64,000 bases of DNA from SCBR16-9 sp964537975 (GTDB taxonomy: Bacteria > Hydrogenedentota > Hydrogenedentia > Hydrogenedentales > SCBR16-9). Positions 18,277-26,780 of the stretch are shown here, in pieces. A program made the position numbers and the translations under genes. The notes beneath the pieces are model-generated. The model ran no database searches. It was not told where the DNA came from and saw only the letters and a list, made by a program, of their open reading frames with translations. The stretch's first letter is position 1; the number at the start of each line of letters is the position of its first letter. The stretch spans positions 1-64,000 of the forward strand of contig CAZIDP010000021.1 in the NCBI GenBank assembly GCA_964537975.1, read 5' to 3'.

Positions 18277-18368
18277 ACCACAGAGGAACAGAAATACAAA
18301 GTAACAGATAACTAGAAAAAGTAAAAACAGTGAAAATTCGTTCTTTGCGAACTCTGTGGCTCTGTGGT
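18277..18368. repeat. Terminally inverted repeat element, copy 2
   Basis: A 92-bp element with ends ACCACAGAG (18277-18285) and CTCTGTGGT (18360-18368), a perfect 9-bp inverted repeat shared with copy 1. The right end carries a direct duplication of CTCTGTGG. The core differs in length and sequence from copy 1. Its right end lies about 70 bp from the truncation point of the VOC-family remnant. Confidence 0.65.
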
Positions 18369-18437
18369 TCCCCATTTCCTGTCTGCTGCCCAAGCCGCTC
18401 TCAGTCACTTGCGTGTGGAACCAAAAGGTGCGAGTAG

Positions 18438-18668
18438 GCAACTGGAATGGTGATCCACTTTCACTGTGACAATTGCGATGAGCTTGCGATCCGGGCTGTA
18501 GCAGCAGGTGCCGTGATGATCCGTGAGCCATCGGACGCATTCTACGGCGAGCGCTCTTGCACCAACCGCGATCCTTTTGGCCACGAGTGGATGATTGGTC
18601 ACAATATCGAGAAGGTGGACCTTGTGGAGATGCAACGTCGATATACGGAGATGTTTGAGGACGCTTGA
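18438..18668 (+). pseudogene. VOC/glyoxalase-family protein, N-terminally truncated
   Basis: Seventy-odd residues ending at TGA 18666-18668, with MVIHFHCDNCDELAIRAVAA, then EPSDAFYGERSC and DPFGHEWMIGHNIE. This is the second half of a PhnB-like VOC protein (about 140-160 residues in intact members). An in-frame TAG lies just before 18438, and the first beta-alpha-beta-beta-beta unit is absent. The remaining piece reads cleanly, so truncation is fairly recent or the stump is tolerated. The breakpoint is close to the right end of the inverted repeat element at 18368. Confidence 0.65.
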
Positions 18669-18799
18669 CTTCAGACAATCAGCCCCCTCCCGCAGGTTTG
18701 CTGACCTATTCCATAGACTGCTTCGCGACTTATACCACCGCGGCAGGTTGAAGGGATTGTTTGAACAAATTCTTTTGGTGTAACCCATAACTGGTTTGT

Positions 18800-19057
18800 T
18801 TACAATTTATCCCATTCCTCAACATCTCTATCTTTGACTTTCCCGAATACTTCATCAAATCCTTTTATAATTTCTTCTTTATTTTTGTCTTTCAACAAAT
18901 TTGTGTAGTATTGAGAATTATCTAGTTCAGATAGTTCTTTGGTAAATGCATACAAGGCAAATTGATTTATTGATACTCCTTCTAACTTTGCCGTAATCTC
19001 AATCCTATCTTTGAGTTCTGCAGGAATCCGTATAGTCATAACATTGACCTTAGGCAT
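18800..19057 (-). CDS. Ribbon-helix-helix antitoxin-like protein
   Basis: Protein of 85 residues. The N-terminus NVMTIRIPAELKDRIEITAK, with GVSINQFALYAFTKEL, gives the strand-helix-helix pattern of CopG/Arc/HicB-type DNA-binding domains. The acidic C-terminal tail would bind a toxin. It is preceded, 10 bp upstream on the same strand, by a frameshifted PIN-domain remnant whose stop sits in front of the ATG and GAAGGAAAGG ribosome binding site. The antitoxin appears intact while its toxin is broken, a common end state of toxin-antitoxin modules. Confidence 0.7.
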   Translation of the reverse strand: MPKVNVMTIRIPAELKDRIEITAKLEGVSINQFALYAFTKELSELDNSQYYTNLLKDKNKEEIIKGFDEVFGKVKDRDVEEWDKL

Positions 19058-19067
19058 GGCCTTTCCT

Positions 19068-19242
19068 TCACCTTTTCATGAACTCCGCTGGAGTCACAAT
19101 TTGAATGTCATCAAATTTCAAATTTGTGTTATTAGTAAAATCGCTAACATTCTTTGTGATAATAAATTTTGAATTACAGGAATCTGATATCGATCTTGCT
19201 GCCTTTCAAGGCGATACAATCTGGTATTTTATATAAATCCTC
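19068..19242 (-). pseudogene. PIN-domain toxin remnant (frameshifted, truncated)
   Basis: On the minus strand one frame reads EDLYKIPDCIALK. After a single extra base it continues as AARSISDSCNSKFIITKNVS and DF..IQIVTPAEFMKR, ending at TGA (19068-19070). The D-C-I-A, FIITKNVSDF and TPAEF blocks are the C-terminal core of PIN-domain VapC-like ribonucleases, including the conserved late acidic residue. The N-terminal half with the first catalytic Asp is missing (an in-frame TAA precedes it). Loss of the N-terminus plus a frameshift means it cannot be active. Confidence 0.6.
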
Positions 19243-19304
19243 TTACCACGTGGTAGCGGTGTCCGATGCTACCAGCTGTTACCCCTCAAGCCAGAGGTTA
19301 GAAT

Positions 19305-19640
19305 TCAACTTTGCCGGCTCACCATCTCGTTGATCCAGACCGGGGCGAAGGGTGAGGTGCAACCCTTGGAAACGGGGAAGTCGCGATAGATTCCCAATTT
19401 TTCTCCTATGGCAATGGCCCGTTTACGATGTTTAGCGAAGTGGATTCCGATTCCTGCCAGGCAGAAGTTCATTGTCCATTGTACTTCTGGAGCAGCGACG
19501 CCCATTTCAGACTCGATACGATCCAAAAGCACCGACAGGTCGAGTCCTTCCGGACTTTTGGCAATTCGCTTGGAGGTCAGACTCCATCCGGCGCGGGCCG
19601 CCCAAGGGTCATCCGCATCTATCCAAGCCTGGCGAAGCGT
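19305..19640 (-). pseudogene. DNA alkylation repair protein, C-terminal fragment
   Basis: Open frame of about 111 codons after a TGA at 19641-19643, reading TLRQAWIDADDPWAARAGWS, then PEVQWTMNFCLAGIGIHFAK, RAIAIGEKLGIYRD and SKGCTSPFAPVWINEMV to a TGA at 19305-19307. These are the final HEAT-like repeats of AlkD-like DNA alkylation repair proteins; intact members are roughly twice as long. The N-terminal half is absent, and only 8 bp separate the upstream end of the fragment from interspersed repeat copy B, which suggests the repeat or its insertion removed the 5' end. The only start inside the fragment is a GTG at 19532. It is more GC-rich than its surroundings. Confidence 0.65.
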
Positions 19641-19648
19641 TCACTTAT

Positions 19649-19777
19649 CGGTAGTATCTTTTCCGAAAAAAATAGTTTACCGAACTGAGACTCCGATGTC
19701 CTCTTTTATTTATATCCATTCAAAATCCACCAACAAGATAGGGCTGCCCTACCCTCTGTCGCCGCTAGTCGTCGCCA
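19649..19777. repeat. Interspersed repeat, copy B
   Basis: About 129 bp matching 8218-8342 in the same orientation, with shared blocks as listed for copy A. It immediately abuts the truncated 5' end of the DNA alkylation repair fragment. No terminal inverted repeats or target duplications were recognised. Confidence 0.7.
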
Positions 19778-19962
19778 TATATTATATGAACGACAGAAGG
19801 CTCCGGCGGGACAGGGCTTAGTTCACAGAATGCTGCGATTGTACTCAAGAACTAAATGGTGCACTTAGTATGTGAACCTTGGATCTATCGTATAAGTCTT
19901 TCTCAAATCATTCAAAATTATTGTATAATACTTATAACAATAAATTTTAAGGGGGAAAGCAA

Positions 19963-21546
19963 ATGGACACCTACCGAAATACGTACAAGTTTACGATTAT
20001 CTTTGTATTCACCAGTATATTTCTGCTCCTGTTGACTGGCTGTCCTCCGCGACCACCAGTGGTGGTTATTACGGTTACTCCCACACAAGCAACAATTGAA
20101 GTTGATGAATCCATTCTTGTATCAGCAGAATCAAGCGATACCAACGATATCATTGTCTGGTCATCCAGCAACAATAACATCGTCTCTGTAACAGAAGCTG
20201 GTTTGGTGCATGGTATTTCTGCAGGCACTGCATCGATCACGGCCACCGGGAGTGTGAGCAATGCATCAGCCACCGTATCCATACAGGTCGTTGAGCCTGA
20301 AGTATGGGATCCGGATACCTTTGTCTATGATGTCTCGCTGGCACCTGATGTGAATTATGTTGATGAGTCGGTGTTAGAAATGTTGAGTGCTTATGATGAA
20401 GAAAACCGTCTTTATTATTTTGATCTTGATCAGGTACAGGCCTATGGATGGGAATTTATTGAAGGAGAGCCACTTATAGTCCATGGCACAGGTCTGGGCC
20501 GAATACTAGAAATAGTTGAAACGGACAACCAGATTATAATTGAAACTGACTTTATTTCATTGACTGATATTATAACGGAGGGAGAAATTGCCTGGGACTA
20601 TGGTGTTGAGTTTACCGAAGAAAAGATTGCAGCAATTGAAATTCCTGGGAAGGGTATCTATTATCCAACCAAGGGAACGCCTCTTGAAATCAATCTTGAT
20701 GTTGGTAATTTGAATTATCTGCTCAAGGTGAATCTGGATAGTAAAATTGCCACATTTGACTTTACTGTCAGTCGCGATTTGGCTAGACCTGCTGGTGCGC
20801 GCTTTCAAGCTGTAGGTCAGTTGGAACGATTTCGCAGTAAGGATTTAATAGAGATTCAAGGGGGTACCCTGACAACATTTGAGCATCAACTCAATGGTTT
20901 GAATGGCGACGTCACCTTGGAACTGGTGCTGGCTGCTTCGGGAAACGATGCTGCCAATCTGGAGTTTCCTGTGACGATCATGCGAATCCCGTTCATGGTT
21001 GGACCCATCCCGGTTGTACTGAATATACGTATACAATTTGTGGTAAACGCCGTGGTACCCCTGGATGGCAGTGCCCATGTAAAAACTCGCTTTGCCTACA
21101 ATAGCGATTTGGGACTTTCGTGTGATGGAGTTGCTGTTGAAGCAGGAGGTCGAATGGGAGATACGCAGTTTGGAGATCCCATTCATCAAACCGGCGCATC
21201 GAGTGCGTTAGCCGCAAATTTTGGTGTCGGATTTCCCCGTGTAGAACTCAGTGTAGCTGGAAACACTCTTGTTCCCTGGGCGCAAGTGGCATTTCTTGTA
21301 GGTGGTTCCTACACATTCCACCCTGCCTGCCAGACAGCCGATGCTACATTCCTTGGAGCGGTTGGCTATAAACTTGGATTTCTTGGATTGAACCTTTTAT
21401 CGGGTAGTAAAACATTATTTCGGGAAGACAAGGAATTGTTACGGGCTGGAAGTTGTCCAAAAGGCATCTACCCAATGGAGTATGAGCTGATTGCAGATTC
21501 GATGATGTACGACTTGATTTCCTCAGACTATTTCATTGGAAATTGA
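19963..21546 (+). CDS. Lipoprotein with bacterial Ig-like (Big2) domain
   Basis: Exported lipoprotein of 527 residues. The signal peptide ends in the lipobox LLTGC (Cys27). Residues about 33-110 form a Big2 domain (ITVTPTQATIEVDESILVSA, then VSVTEAGLVHGISAGTASIT). The remaining 400 residues are beta-rich, without a family I recognise. A GGGGGAAAG ribosome binding site lies just before the ATG at 19963, and TATAAT occurs about 40 bp upstream. It is convergent with the cytochrome oxidase operon, ending 10 bp from ctaF. Probably a cell-surface adhesion or structural protein; function unknown. Confidence 0.8.
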   Translation: MDTYRNTYKFTIIFVFTSIFLLLLTGCPPRPPVVVITVTPTQATIEVDESILVSAESSDTNDIIVWSSSNNNIVSVTEAGLVHGISAGTASITATGSVSNASATVSIQVVEPEVWDPDTFVYDVSLAPDVNYVDESVLEMLSAYDEENRLYYFDLDQVQAYGWEFIEGEPLIVHGTGLGRILEIVETDNQIIIETDFISLTDIITEGEIAWDYGVEFTEEKIAAIEIPGKGIYYPTKGTPLEINLDVGNLNYLLKVNLDSKIATFDFTVSRDLARPAGARFQAVGQLERFRSKDLIEIQGGTLTTFEHQLNGLNGDVTLELVLAASGNDAANLEFPVTIMRIPFMVGPIPVVLNIRIQFVVNAVVPLDGSAHVKTRFAYNSDLGLSCDGVAVEAGGRMGDTQFGDPIHQTGASSALAANFGVGFPRVELSVAGNTLVPWAQVAFLVGGSYTFHPACQTADATFLGAVGYKLGFLGLNLLSGSKTLFREDKELLRAGSCPKGIYPMEYELIADSMMYDLISSDYFIGN

Positions 21547-21556
21547 ACATATCTTG

Positions 21557-21883
21557 CTAAAAAGGTGTTGTGAACGGTGAATGCCATCCGCGTGTCAGGT
21601 AATCGGTAAATGTAATCACGATCATAATTAAGAACCAGAAAAAGCCAGCACCTGCAAATACCCAGGTCAGTTTGCTGCTCCATCTTACGTGCATGAAGAT
21701 CAGGATGATACACATCATCTTGGCAAAGGCAATGGTCAACGCGATGATTAAATTTATAGCCGGATTGAAGTGGAATACTTCCAGGCGACCGGCAGCGATG
21801 GTGAGCAGCATCAAAATCATCAATACAATGAGATTGATAAAGTATGTTTTGGGAGAAACAATATGGTGATGTTGTTCCGACAT
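21557..21883 (-). CDS. ctaF: Cytochrome c oxidase subunit IV (caa3 type)
   Basis: Small membrane protein of 108 residues with three helices and the prokaryotic COX4 pattern: an N-terminal HHH segment, YFINLIVLMILMLLTIAAG, then LIIALTIAFAKMMCIILIFM followed by HVRWSSKL, and a last helix. It is the accessory subunit of aa3/caa3 oxidases and supports assembly. It is the last gene of the respiratory set, 77 bp after subunit III. Confidence 0.85.
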   Translation of the reverse strand: MSEQHHHIVSPKTYFINLIVLMILMLLTIAAGRLEVFHFNPAINLIIALTIAFAKMMCIILIFMHVRWSSKLTWVFAGAGFFWFLIMIVITFTDYLTRGWHSPFTTPF

Positions 21884-21960
21884 AATGTTTTGACCTTTAA
21901 ATATCTGGTTCTTGCTAAAAAACTAACGCGGTACATGTTTCCAGGATTGCCAGATTTCTA

Positions 21961-22641
21961 TCAGGTAACAAGATAAAAAAGTGGAAACAGGAACACCCAT
22001 ACAATGTCGACAAAATGCCAGTACAAACCAAATAGCATGACTGGCATGAAATATTGGGGCCCAAACTTGTTTTTGAATGCCATTACAATCAATACGGTCA
22101 GAATGCCAAAACCGACTATCATATGCAACGCATGCATTCCAGTCATAACATAGTAAAGGTAGAAGAACAGTTGCAGGTTACCTTGTTCCGGGAATGCTGC
22201 CAGTGCTGTATATTCAGGTGACCAGGCGCTGCCGGGAAATATTCCATGATTGATTTTGGGCATATATTCAAAGAACCATTTAATTGCCAGGAATGCAATG
22301 CCCAGACCCATGGTAATGAACAGACACGAGATCATCTGCCGCTTCTTGCCAGTCTGAGTATAATAGACAGCCATCGCTACAGAAAAACTGCTCAGCAGCA
22401 GGATGATAGTATTGATTGCACCTATTCTCACATCAAGTGAATGGCTTCCTGTGATCCAGGCATCAAAGTATTTTGCTCGCATGACCGAATAGGCTAGAAA
22501 CAAGCCACCAAAAAACATGATCTCCTGTGCCAGAAACAACCACATACCCAGAACACTGGATTCTTCCTGTTGTTCCATGGACTGAAAATGATGTGCGAGA
22601 TACGGATTATGGTCTTCCGTGTGTACTGAACTATTACTCAC
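21961..22641 (-). CDS. ctaE: Cytochrome c oxidase subunit III
   Basis: Membrane protein of about 226 residues with seven helices typical of haem-copper oxidase subunit III (SSVLGMWLFLAQEIMFFGGL, then GMHALHMIVG and YWHFVDIVWVFLFPLFYL). An ATG exists at 22668 but would overlap ctaD by 35 bp. The GTG at 22641 sits on the ctaD stop (overlap 8 bp) with GGAGAGGAAA directly upstream, so it is preferred and implies translational coupling. Confidence 0.92.
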   Translation of the reverse strand: MSNSSVHTEDHNPYLAHHFQSMEQQEESSVLGMWLFLAQEIMFFGGLFLAYSVMRAKYFDAWITGSHSLDVRIGAINTIILLLSSFSVAMAVYYTQTGKKRQMISCLFITMGLGIAFLAIKWFFEYMPKINHGIFPGSAWSPEYTALAAFPEQGNLQLFFYLYYVMTGMHALHMIVGFGILTVLIVMAFKNKFGPQYFMPVMLFGLYWHFVDIVWVFLFPLFYLVT

Positions 22642-24286
22642 TGGTGGTTTCCTCTCCAGTATATGCATATGCTTCTTGGGTTACCACAGGGGTTTCATCA
22701 AAGTTATGGGGTATGGGTGGCGATGAACAGGCTTCCCACTCCAATCCACGCGCACCCCAAGGGTTGCTGCCAGCTTCTTTCCCGTAAAAGAGGGACCAAG
22801 TCAGGTAAAACACGGGCATAATGAAGCCCAGTCCCAGAATGCTTGCACCCGCTGTGGACATGATGTTCAGAATCTGAAAATCTTCATGATAGGAATGGTA
22901 TCGACGGGGCATGCCAAGCCATCCAGCGAGAAACTGGGGAAAGAATGTCAGGTTGAAACCTACGAAAACAATGATGGCACTCACCTTGGCGACCGCCTGG
23001 GGATACATCTTACCGGTAATTTTTGGCCACCAGAAATGCAGTCCAGAGAGATAGGCCATCACCATGCCGCCGACCATAACATAATGGAAATGGGCAACCA
23101 CAAAATAGGTGTCATGGAGTGGTACATTCAAACCAATCGACCCAAGAAACAGGCCTGTACCACCACCAATAGCGAACAGTCCGATGAAACCGATGGCATA
23201 AATAAGTGGGGTAGAAAATACAACATTGCCACGATACATGGTAGCGGTCCAGTTGAATATCTTGATTGCCGAGGGCACCGCGACCAGCATGGTAAGCAAT
23301 GAAAAGACATTATTGGCATACATTGACTGGCCACTGACGTACATATGGTGCCCCCACACCAGGAAACCGATAATGGCGATGGCAACACTGGAAAACGCAA
23401 TGAATTCGTACCCAAATACCCGGTTGCGAGAAAAGCATGCCATGATTTCACTGATGACACCCATGCCGGGGAGGATCATGATATAAACCGCTGGGTGTGA
23501 GTAGAACCAGAACAGGTGTTGGAACAGGATTGGATCTCCTCCCAAAGCGGGATCGAAAATACCCACACCCATGATACGTTCAATGGCTACCAGAAGCACG
23601 GTGATAGCAACAACTGGTGTACCCAGCACCTGAATCACACTGGTTGCGTAATGCGCCCAGATAAACAGAGGTAACCGAAACCAGGTTAAACCGGGAGCAC
23701 GCATTTTGTGAATGGTAACCATAAAATTCAGGCCGGTCAGGATGGAGGAAAAGCCACTGACAAACACCATCAGGGTGGCCATGAATACATGCGTGTTGGC
23801 GTAACTTGTGCTCAGGGGAGTGTAGAATGTCCAGCCGGTATCAACACCACCCATGAGGATGATAATCAGGCCCATGGTACCGGCGATGATGAAGATGTAC
23901 CAACTGGCCAGATTCAACTTGGGAAAGGCGACATCCTTGGCACCAATCATCAAGGGGATCAAAAAATTTCCCAACACCGCAGGAATGGATGGAATGAGGA
24001 AGAAAAAAATCATGACAACGCCGTGCAAGGTAAAAAATTTGTTGTACGTGTCTGCTTGCAACAATTCGCCTTCAGGTGTCATCAATTCAATACGAAAGAC
24101 AGCCGCGAATATACCACCCAGCAGAAAAAAGATACTGATGGAGATGAGATACAATATGGCTACCCGTTTGTGGTCTACCGTCAATAACCAGGAGGATACG
24201 GTCTTACGCCAATTCAGATAATTGACATCGGGCCGACCATACTCCCTTTCGGGAATATCTACGGTATGTTCTGCTTCATTAACCAT
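22634..24286 (-). CDS. ctaD: Cytochrome c oxidase subunit I, A2 type
   Basis: Catalytic subunit of 550 residues and 12 membrane helices that reduces oxygen at the haem a3-CuB site and pumps protons. The CuB/K-channel segment reads FYSHPAVYIMILPGMG. The YS pair replacing the E of HPEVY marks the A2 subfamily known from Thermus and Rhodothermus caa3 enzymes. Haem ligands are visible in FTLHGVVMIFFF, WGHHMYVSG (CuB His pair) and DTYFVVAHFHYVMVGG. The gene is 24 bp after ctaC. Confidence 0.95.
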   Translation of the reverse strand: MVNEAEHTVDIPEREYGRPDVNYLNWRKTVSSWLLTVDHKRVAILYLISISIFFLLGGIFAAVFRIELMTPEGELLQADTYNKFFTLHGVVMIFFFLIPSIPAVLGNFLIPLMIGAKDVAFPKLNLASWYIFIIAGTMGLIIILMGGVDTGWTFYTPLSTSYANTHVFMATLMVFVSGFSSILTGLNFMVTIHKMRAPGLTWFRLPLFIWAHYATSVIQVLGTPVVAITVLLVAIERIMGVGIFDPALGGDPILFQHLFWFYSHPAVYIMILPGMGVISEIMACFSRNRVFGYEFIAFSSVAIAIIGFLVWGHHMYVSGQSMYANNVFSLLTMLVAVPSAIKIFNWTATMYRGNVVFSTPLIYAIGFIGLFAIGGGTGLFLGSIGLNVPLHDTYFVVAHFHYVMVGGMVMAYLSGLHFWWPKITGKMYPQAVAKVSAIIVFVGFNLTFFPQFLAGWLGMPRRYHSYHEDFQILNIMSTAGASILGLGFIMPVFYLTWSLFYGKEAGSNPWGARGLEWEACSSPPIPHNFDETPVVTQEAYAYTGEETTSE

Positions 24287-24310
24287 GCGTGCTGTAATGC
24301 CTTGTTAGTT

Positions 24311-25234
24311 TTACTCAGTCAATGTCTTGATATAGGCCACCAGGTCCATGACCTGGTCTTCACTCAGATTTGCAAAGCTTGGCATGATGGGTGCATAGCC
24401 CTCCACCACCTTGGCACTGGGATTGGTGATTGATTCACGAAGATATTCCTCGTCAGCAATGACCATTTCACCCGTACGCAGTCTTACTTCATTGCCAAAC
24501 AAATCATCCAATGCCGGACCACGGCTGAATTCACCAGCCATGTGGCAGGTATAACATCCTTGTTGCTGAAAGAGTTGTTCACCAGCTGCAACAGGAGACA
24601 ATGCCGGACCTCCTTCAAGCCATTGTTCATATTCATGCGGCTCCATCACGACTACTTCGCCAACCATGGTTGAGTGGTCTGTGCCGCAATATTCCGCGCA
24701 AAACAACGGGAAAGTGCCGGTACGTGTTGCCTCGAACCAGAGTGTGGTGTAGCGTGCAGGAAGCACATCTTGTTTTACACGAAAAGCCGGTACATAAAAG
24801 CTGTGTATAACGTCCTGCGAAGTCATGGTCAATTTGACTGGTTGACCAACTGGTATGTGTAGTTTGTTTACTTCGCGCAAGCCATTGGGGTGCTGCATTT
24901 TCCACATCCAGCGTTTTCCGATGACATTAATATCCAGGGTGTTTTCTGGAATGTTACTGTAGTCGTAATAAAGTACCGAGCCCCAGGCAAATATCGCCAG
25001 GGCAATAACGGTAGGAATCGCCGTCCAGGTCAATTCCAGTGGCATGATGTCCTGGTGTACAGACGGTCGGTTTTCACCTTTTAACTTGCGGTATCGTAAT
25101 CCAAAGTAGATTAAAATACCCAATATCGTGATGGTGAACACCCCCACGAATATTGTCAAAGTGTAGAACAACGGGTCTACACGTTCGGCATAGGTGGATG
25201 CCTGTTCAGGTAATATGTAAGGAAAACTCCGCAT
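24311..25234 (-). CDS. ctaC: Cytochrome c oxidase subunit II with fused cytochrome c domain
   Basis: Protein of 307 residues. Two membrane helices (about 22-47 and 66-90) precede the cupredoxin domain with the CuA ligands H144, C179, E181, C183, H187 and M190 (FCAEYCGTDHSTM). A C-terminal cytochrome c domain follows, with haem motif CYTCH (C227, C230, H231) and a distal Met in the segment GYAPIMPSFANLSEDQVMDL. The fusion defines a caa3 oxidase. It accepts electrons directly from Alternative Complex III, whose genes precede it, and passes them to subunit I. No obvious cleavable signal peptide. Confidence 0.95.
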   Translation of the reverse strand: MRSFPYILPEQASTYAERVDPLFYTLTIFVGVFTITILGILIYFGLRYRKLKGENRPSVHQDIMPLELTWTAIPTVIALAIFAWGSVLYYDYSNIPENTLDINVIGKRWMWKMQHPNGLREVNKLHIPVGQPVKLTMTSQDVIHSFYVPAFRVKQDVLPARYTTLWFEATRTGTFPLFCAEYCGTDHSTMVGEVVVMEPHEYEQWLEGGPALSPVAAGEQLFQQQGCYTCHMAGEFSRGPALDDLFGNEVRLRTGEMVIADEEYLRESITNPSAKVVEGYAPIMPSFANLSEDQVMDLVAYIKTLTE

Positions 25235-25327
25235 AATAATTCCGCCAGACCTCTCTAGACGTTCCAGGGTTAACGGGGAATATAGTATCCAACAGGATAC
25301 GATAAATACTTGTACTAATTTCTGTGG

Positions 25328-26224
25328 TTAACCTGTGTGGGGCAATGACGGTGCCACCGTTGCAATCGAAGGTTTTTTGCGCAAATAAGTTATCAGCCAA
25401 AAAAGACCGATAGCCAACACGACGCCCATACCCGACAGTTGAACCACTCTCATTATGTAAAAGCTATAGGTGCCTTTAGCCGGATCGTAGGCATAGCACA
25501 GCAGCACCAATTGACGTACCAGAGAACCGATTCGGTTGTCTGAAGCATCCATCAAGGCCAGTTCAAGATTCTGTGGCATGTATTCCATGCCCAAGTAATA
25601 ACTGGAAACCACACCTTCCGGTGTCAAAATAATAATTCCACTGGCATGCGCGAATTGATTGGTTAACTCATCGTAGTAATAACGGTATCCTACTGCTTGA
25701 GCCAAGTCTTCAATCGCGTCATCTTCTCCGGTAAGGAAATGCCAGGCGGTTTCTCCACCTTCACGTCGTAACTGCTTCAGATAATTAGTTTTCTTTGCCG
25801 AAGCCAGTTCCGGTTGTTCTCGTGGATCGATACTTACTGTAAGTATTTCGAAATCACTACCCAAGTTTAACGACATTGACTTATTGTCAATTCCAGCAAC
25901 CATACCATTTAAAATCAGATTACAGATTGATGGGCATGAGAAATAGACCAGTGCCAAGATTACCGGTTTGTCATTGAAATAATCACCCAGGCGAACAACC
26001 TCACCTGACTCATTTTTAAATTCCAAATCCAGCGGTACTTGTGCCCCCAGCTTTTGCTCAATATAAATTTCGGTAAAACGTTCTTTCGGGTCTGGACCAC
26101 GAAAAGAGATCGGATCAAAACTGACTTCGGGGTTTGTTTCGCTTTGTTGCTGTGCTTGCAAAGTTGAAACAGGTATCAACAGCAATGCTAATCCAACGCT
26201 GAACAGGAAATTCATATGTTTCAT
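25328..26224 (-). CDS. SCO1/SenC family copper chaperone
   Basis: Exported, membrane-anchored copper protein needed for CuA assembly. From the ATG at 26224 (AAAAAGGG 7 nt upstream), a signal peptide (LFSVGLALLLIPVSTLQA) leads into a thioredoxin-fold domain with the copper ligands C97 and C101 (CPSIC) and H193 (FAHASG). A C-terminal membrane helix (about 260-282) is followed by a short cytoplasmic tail. The frame stays open for 70 further codons upstream, but that region lacks sense as protein. Located between the Complex III and oxidase genes, as expected. Confidence 0.9.
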   Translation of the reverse strand: MKHMNFLFSVGLALLLIPVSTLQAQQQSETNPEVSFDPISFRGPDPKERFTEIYIEQKLGAQVPLDLEFKNESGEVVRLGDYFNDKPVILALVYFSCPSICNLILNGMVAGIDNKSMSLNLGSDFEILTVSIDPREQPELASAKKTNYLKQLRREGGETAWHFLTGEDDAIEDLAQAVGYRYYYDELTNQFAHASGIIILTPEGVVSSYYLGMEYMPQNLELALMDASDNRIGSLVRQLVLLCYAYDPAKGTYSFYIMRVVQLSGMGVVLAIGLFWLITYLRKKPSIATVAPSLPHTG

Positions 26225-26300
26225 TAACATACCCTTTTTATCAGGTATTTCCTTTAATACACAGGTACATGGGATTGAGTTGTCATTTGGCATTGGGTAC

Positions 26301-26780
26301 TTATTCTCCCGCCGTTCCGGGAGTTTCCGGTGTGTCGGCTGTTGTTGTGGAGGTTTCAACTGCTTCTTCCTCCTCCAGCGCCACCGTAACAGGTTGTCTG
26401 TAAGGTACTTTTCCCGAAGCCACCAACTCCATCGCACGGTCTATGGGAATGTGGGCACGCTCCATTTCTGGTTCGAGACTGACCATGCCATAACTGTGTA
26501 AACGTGCTTCAGCGGTTGCGATTGCCAAATCGCGTTCCAGTCGTGGATTCCCTTGAATTTTGGGAGCATCAAAACCAGCCGCTACCTGAGAGGCTGCCAA
26601 CGGTGAAACTTCAATTGGGTTTATTGACGGACGCGCTTCAAGACCTCGCAACACGATTAACGCCGCCATTATTCCAAGGAAGGTCAATAAAGCTACGCTT
26701 GTCAAAAATATAAACACAACTCTTATGTTTATATCACTTAATTCATATCCTTCTTTAAGACTACGCTGAGGATTTAGCAT
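26301..26780 (-). CDS. Small membrane-anchored protein of the ACIII-caa3 cluster
   Basis: Protein of 159 residues with one N-terminal helix (about 22-45) and an exported domain. The core AEARLHSYGMVSLEPEME is followed by AHIPIDRAMELVAS. A pattern like YGWVD..VRIPIDRAMELL recurs, as I recall, in small proteins encoded beside cytochrome oxidase operons. The C-terminus is a Thr/Glu/Pro-rich tail. It overlaps actF by 20 bp and has a GGAGAG ribosome binding site inside it, so it is co-translated with the complex. It is likely an accessory or linker subunit of the ACIII-caa3 supercomplex; function is inferred. Confidence 0.7.
   Translation of the reverse strand: MLNPQRSLKEGYELSDINIRVVFIFLTSVALLTFLGIMAALIVLRGLEARPSINPIEVSPLAASQVAAGFDAPKIQGNPRLERDLAIATAEARLHSYGMVSLEPEMERAHIPIDRAMELVASGKVPYRQPVTVALEEEEAVETSTTTADTPETPGTAGE

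Noticed and set aside
22642..22668. ATG start for ctaE at 22668
   Set aside because: It would overlap ctaD by 35 bp and lacks a ribosome binding site; the GTG at 22641 overlaps the ctaD stop and has GGAGAGGAAA upstream.
26225..26437. Long N-terminal extension of the SCO protein
   Set aside because: The segment is a low-complexity Arg/Trp/Gln-rich stretch in front of a clean signal peptide; it is antisense-like noise.
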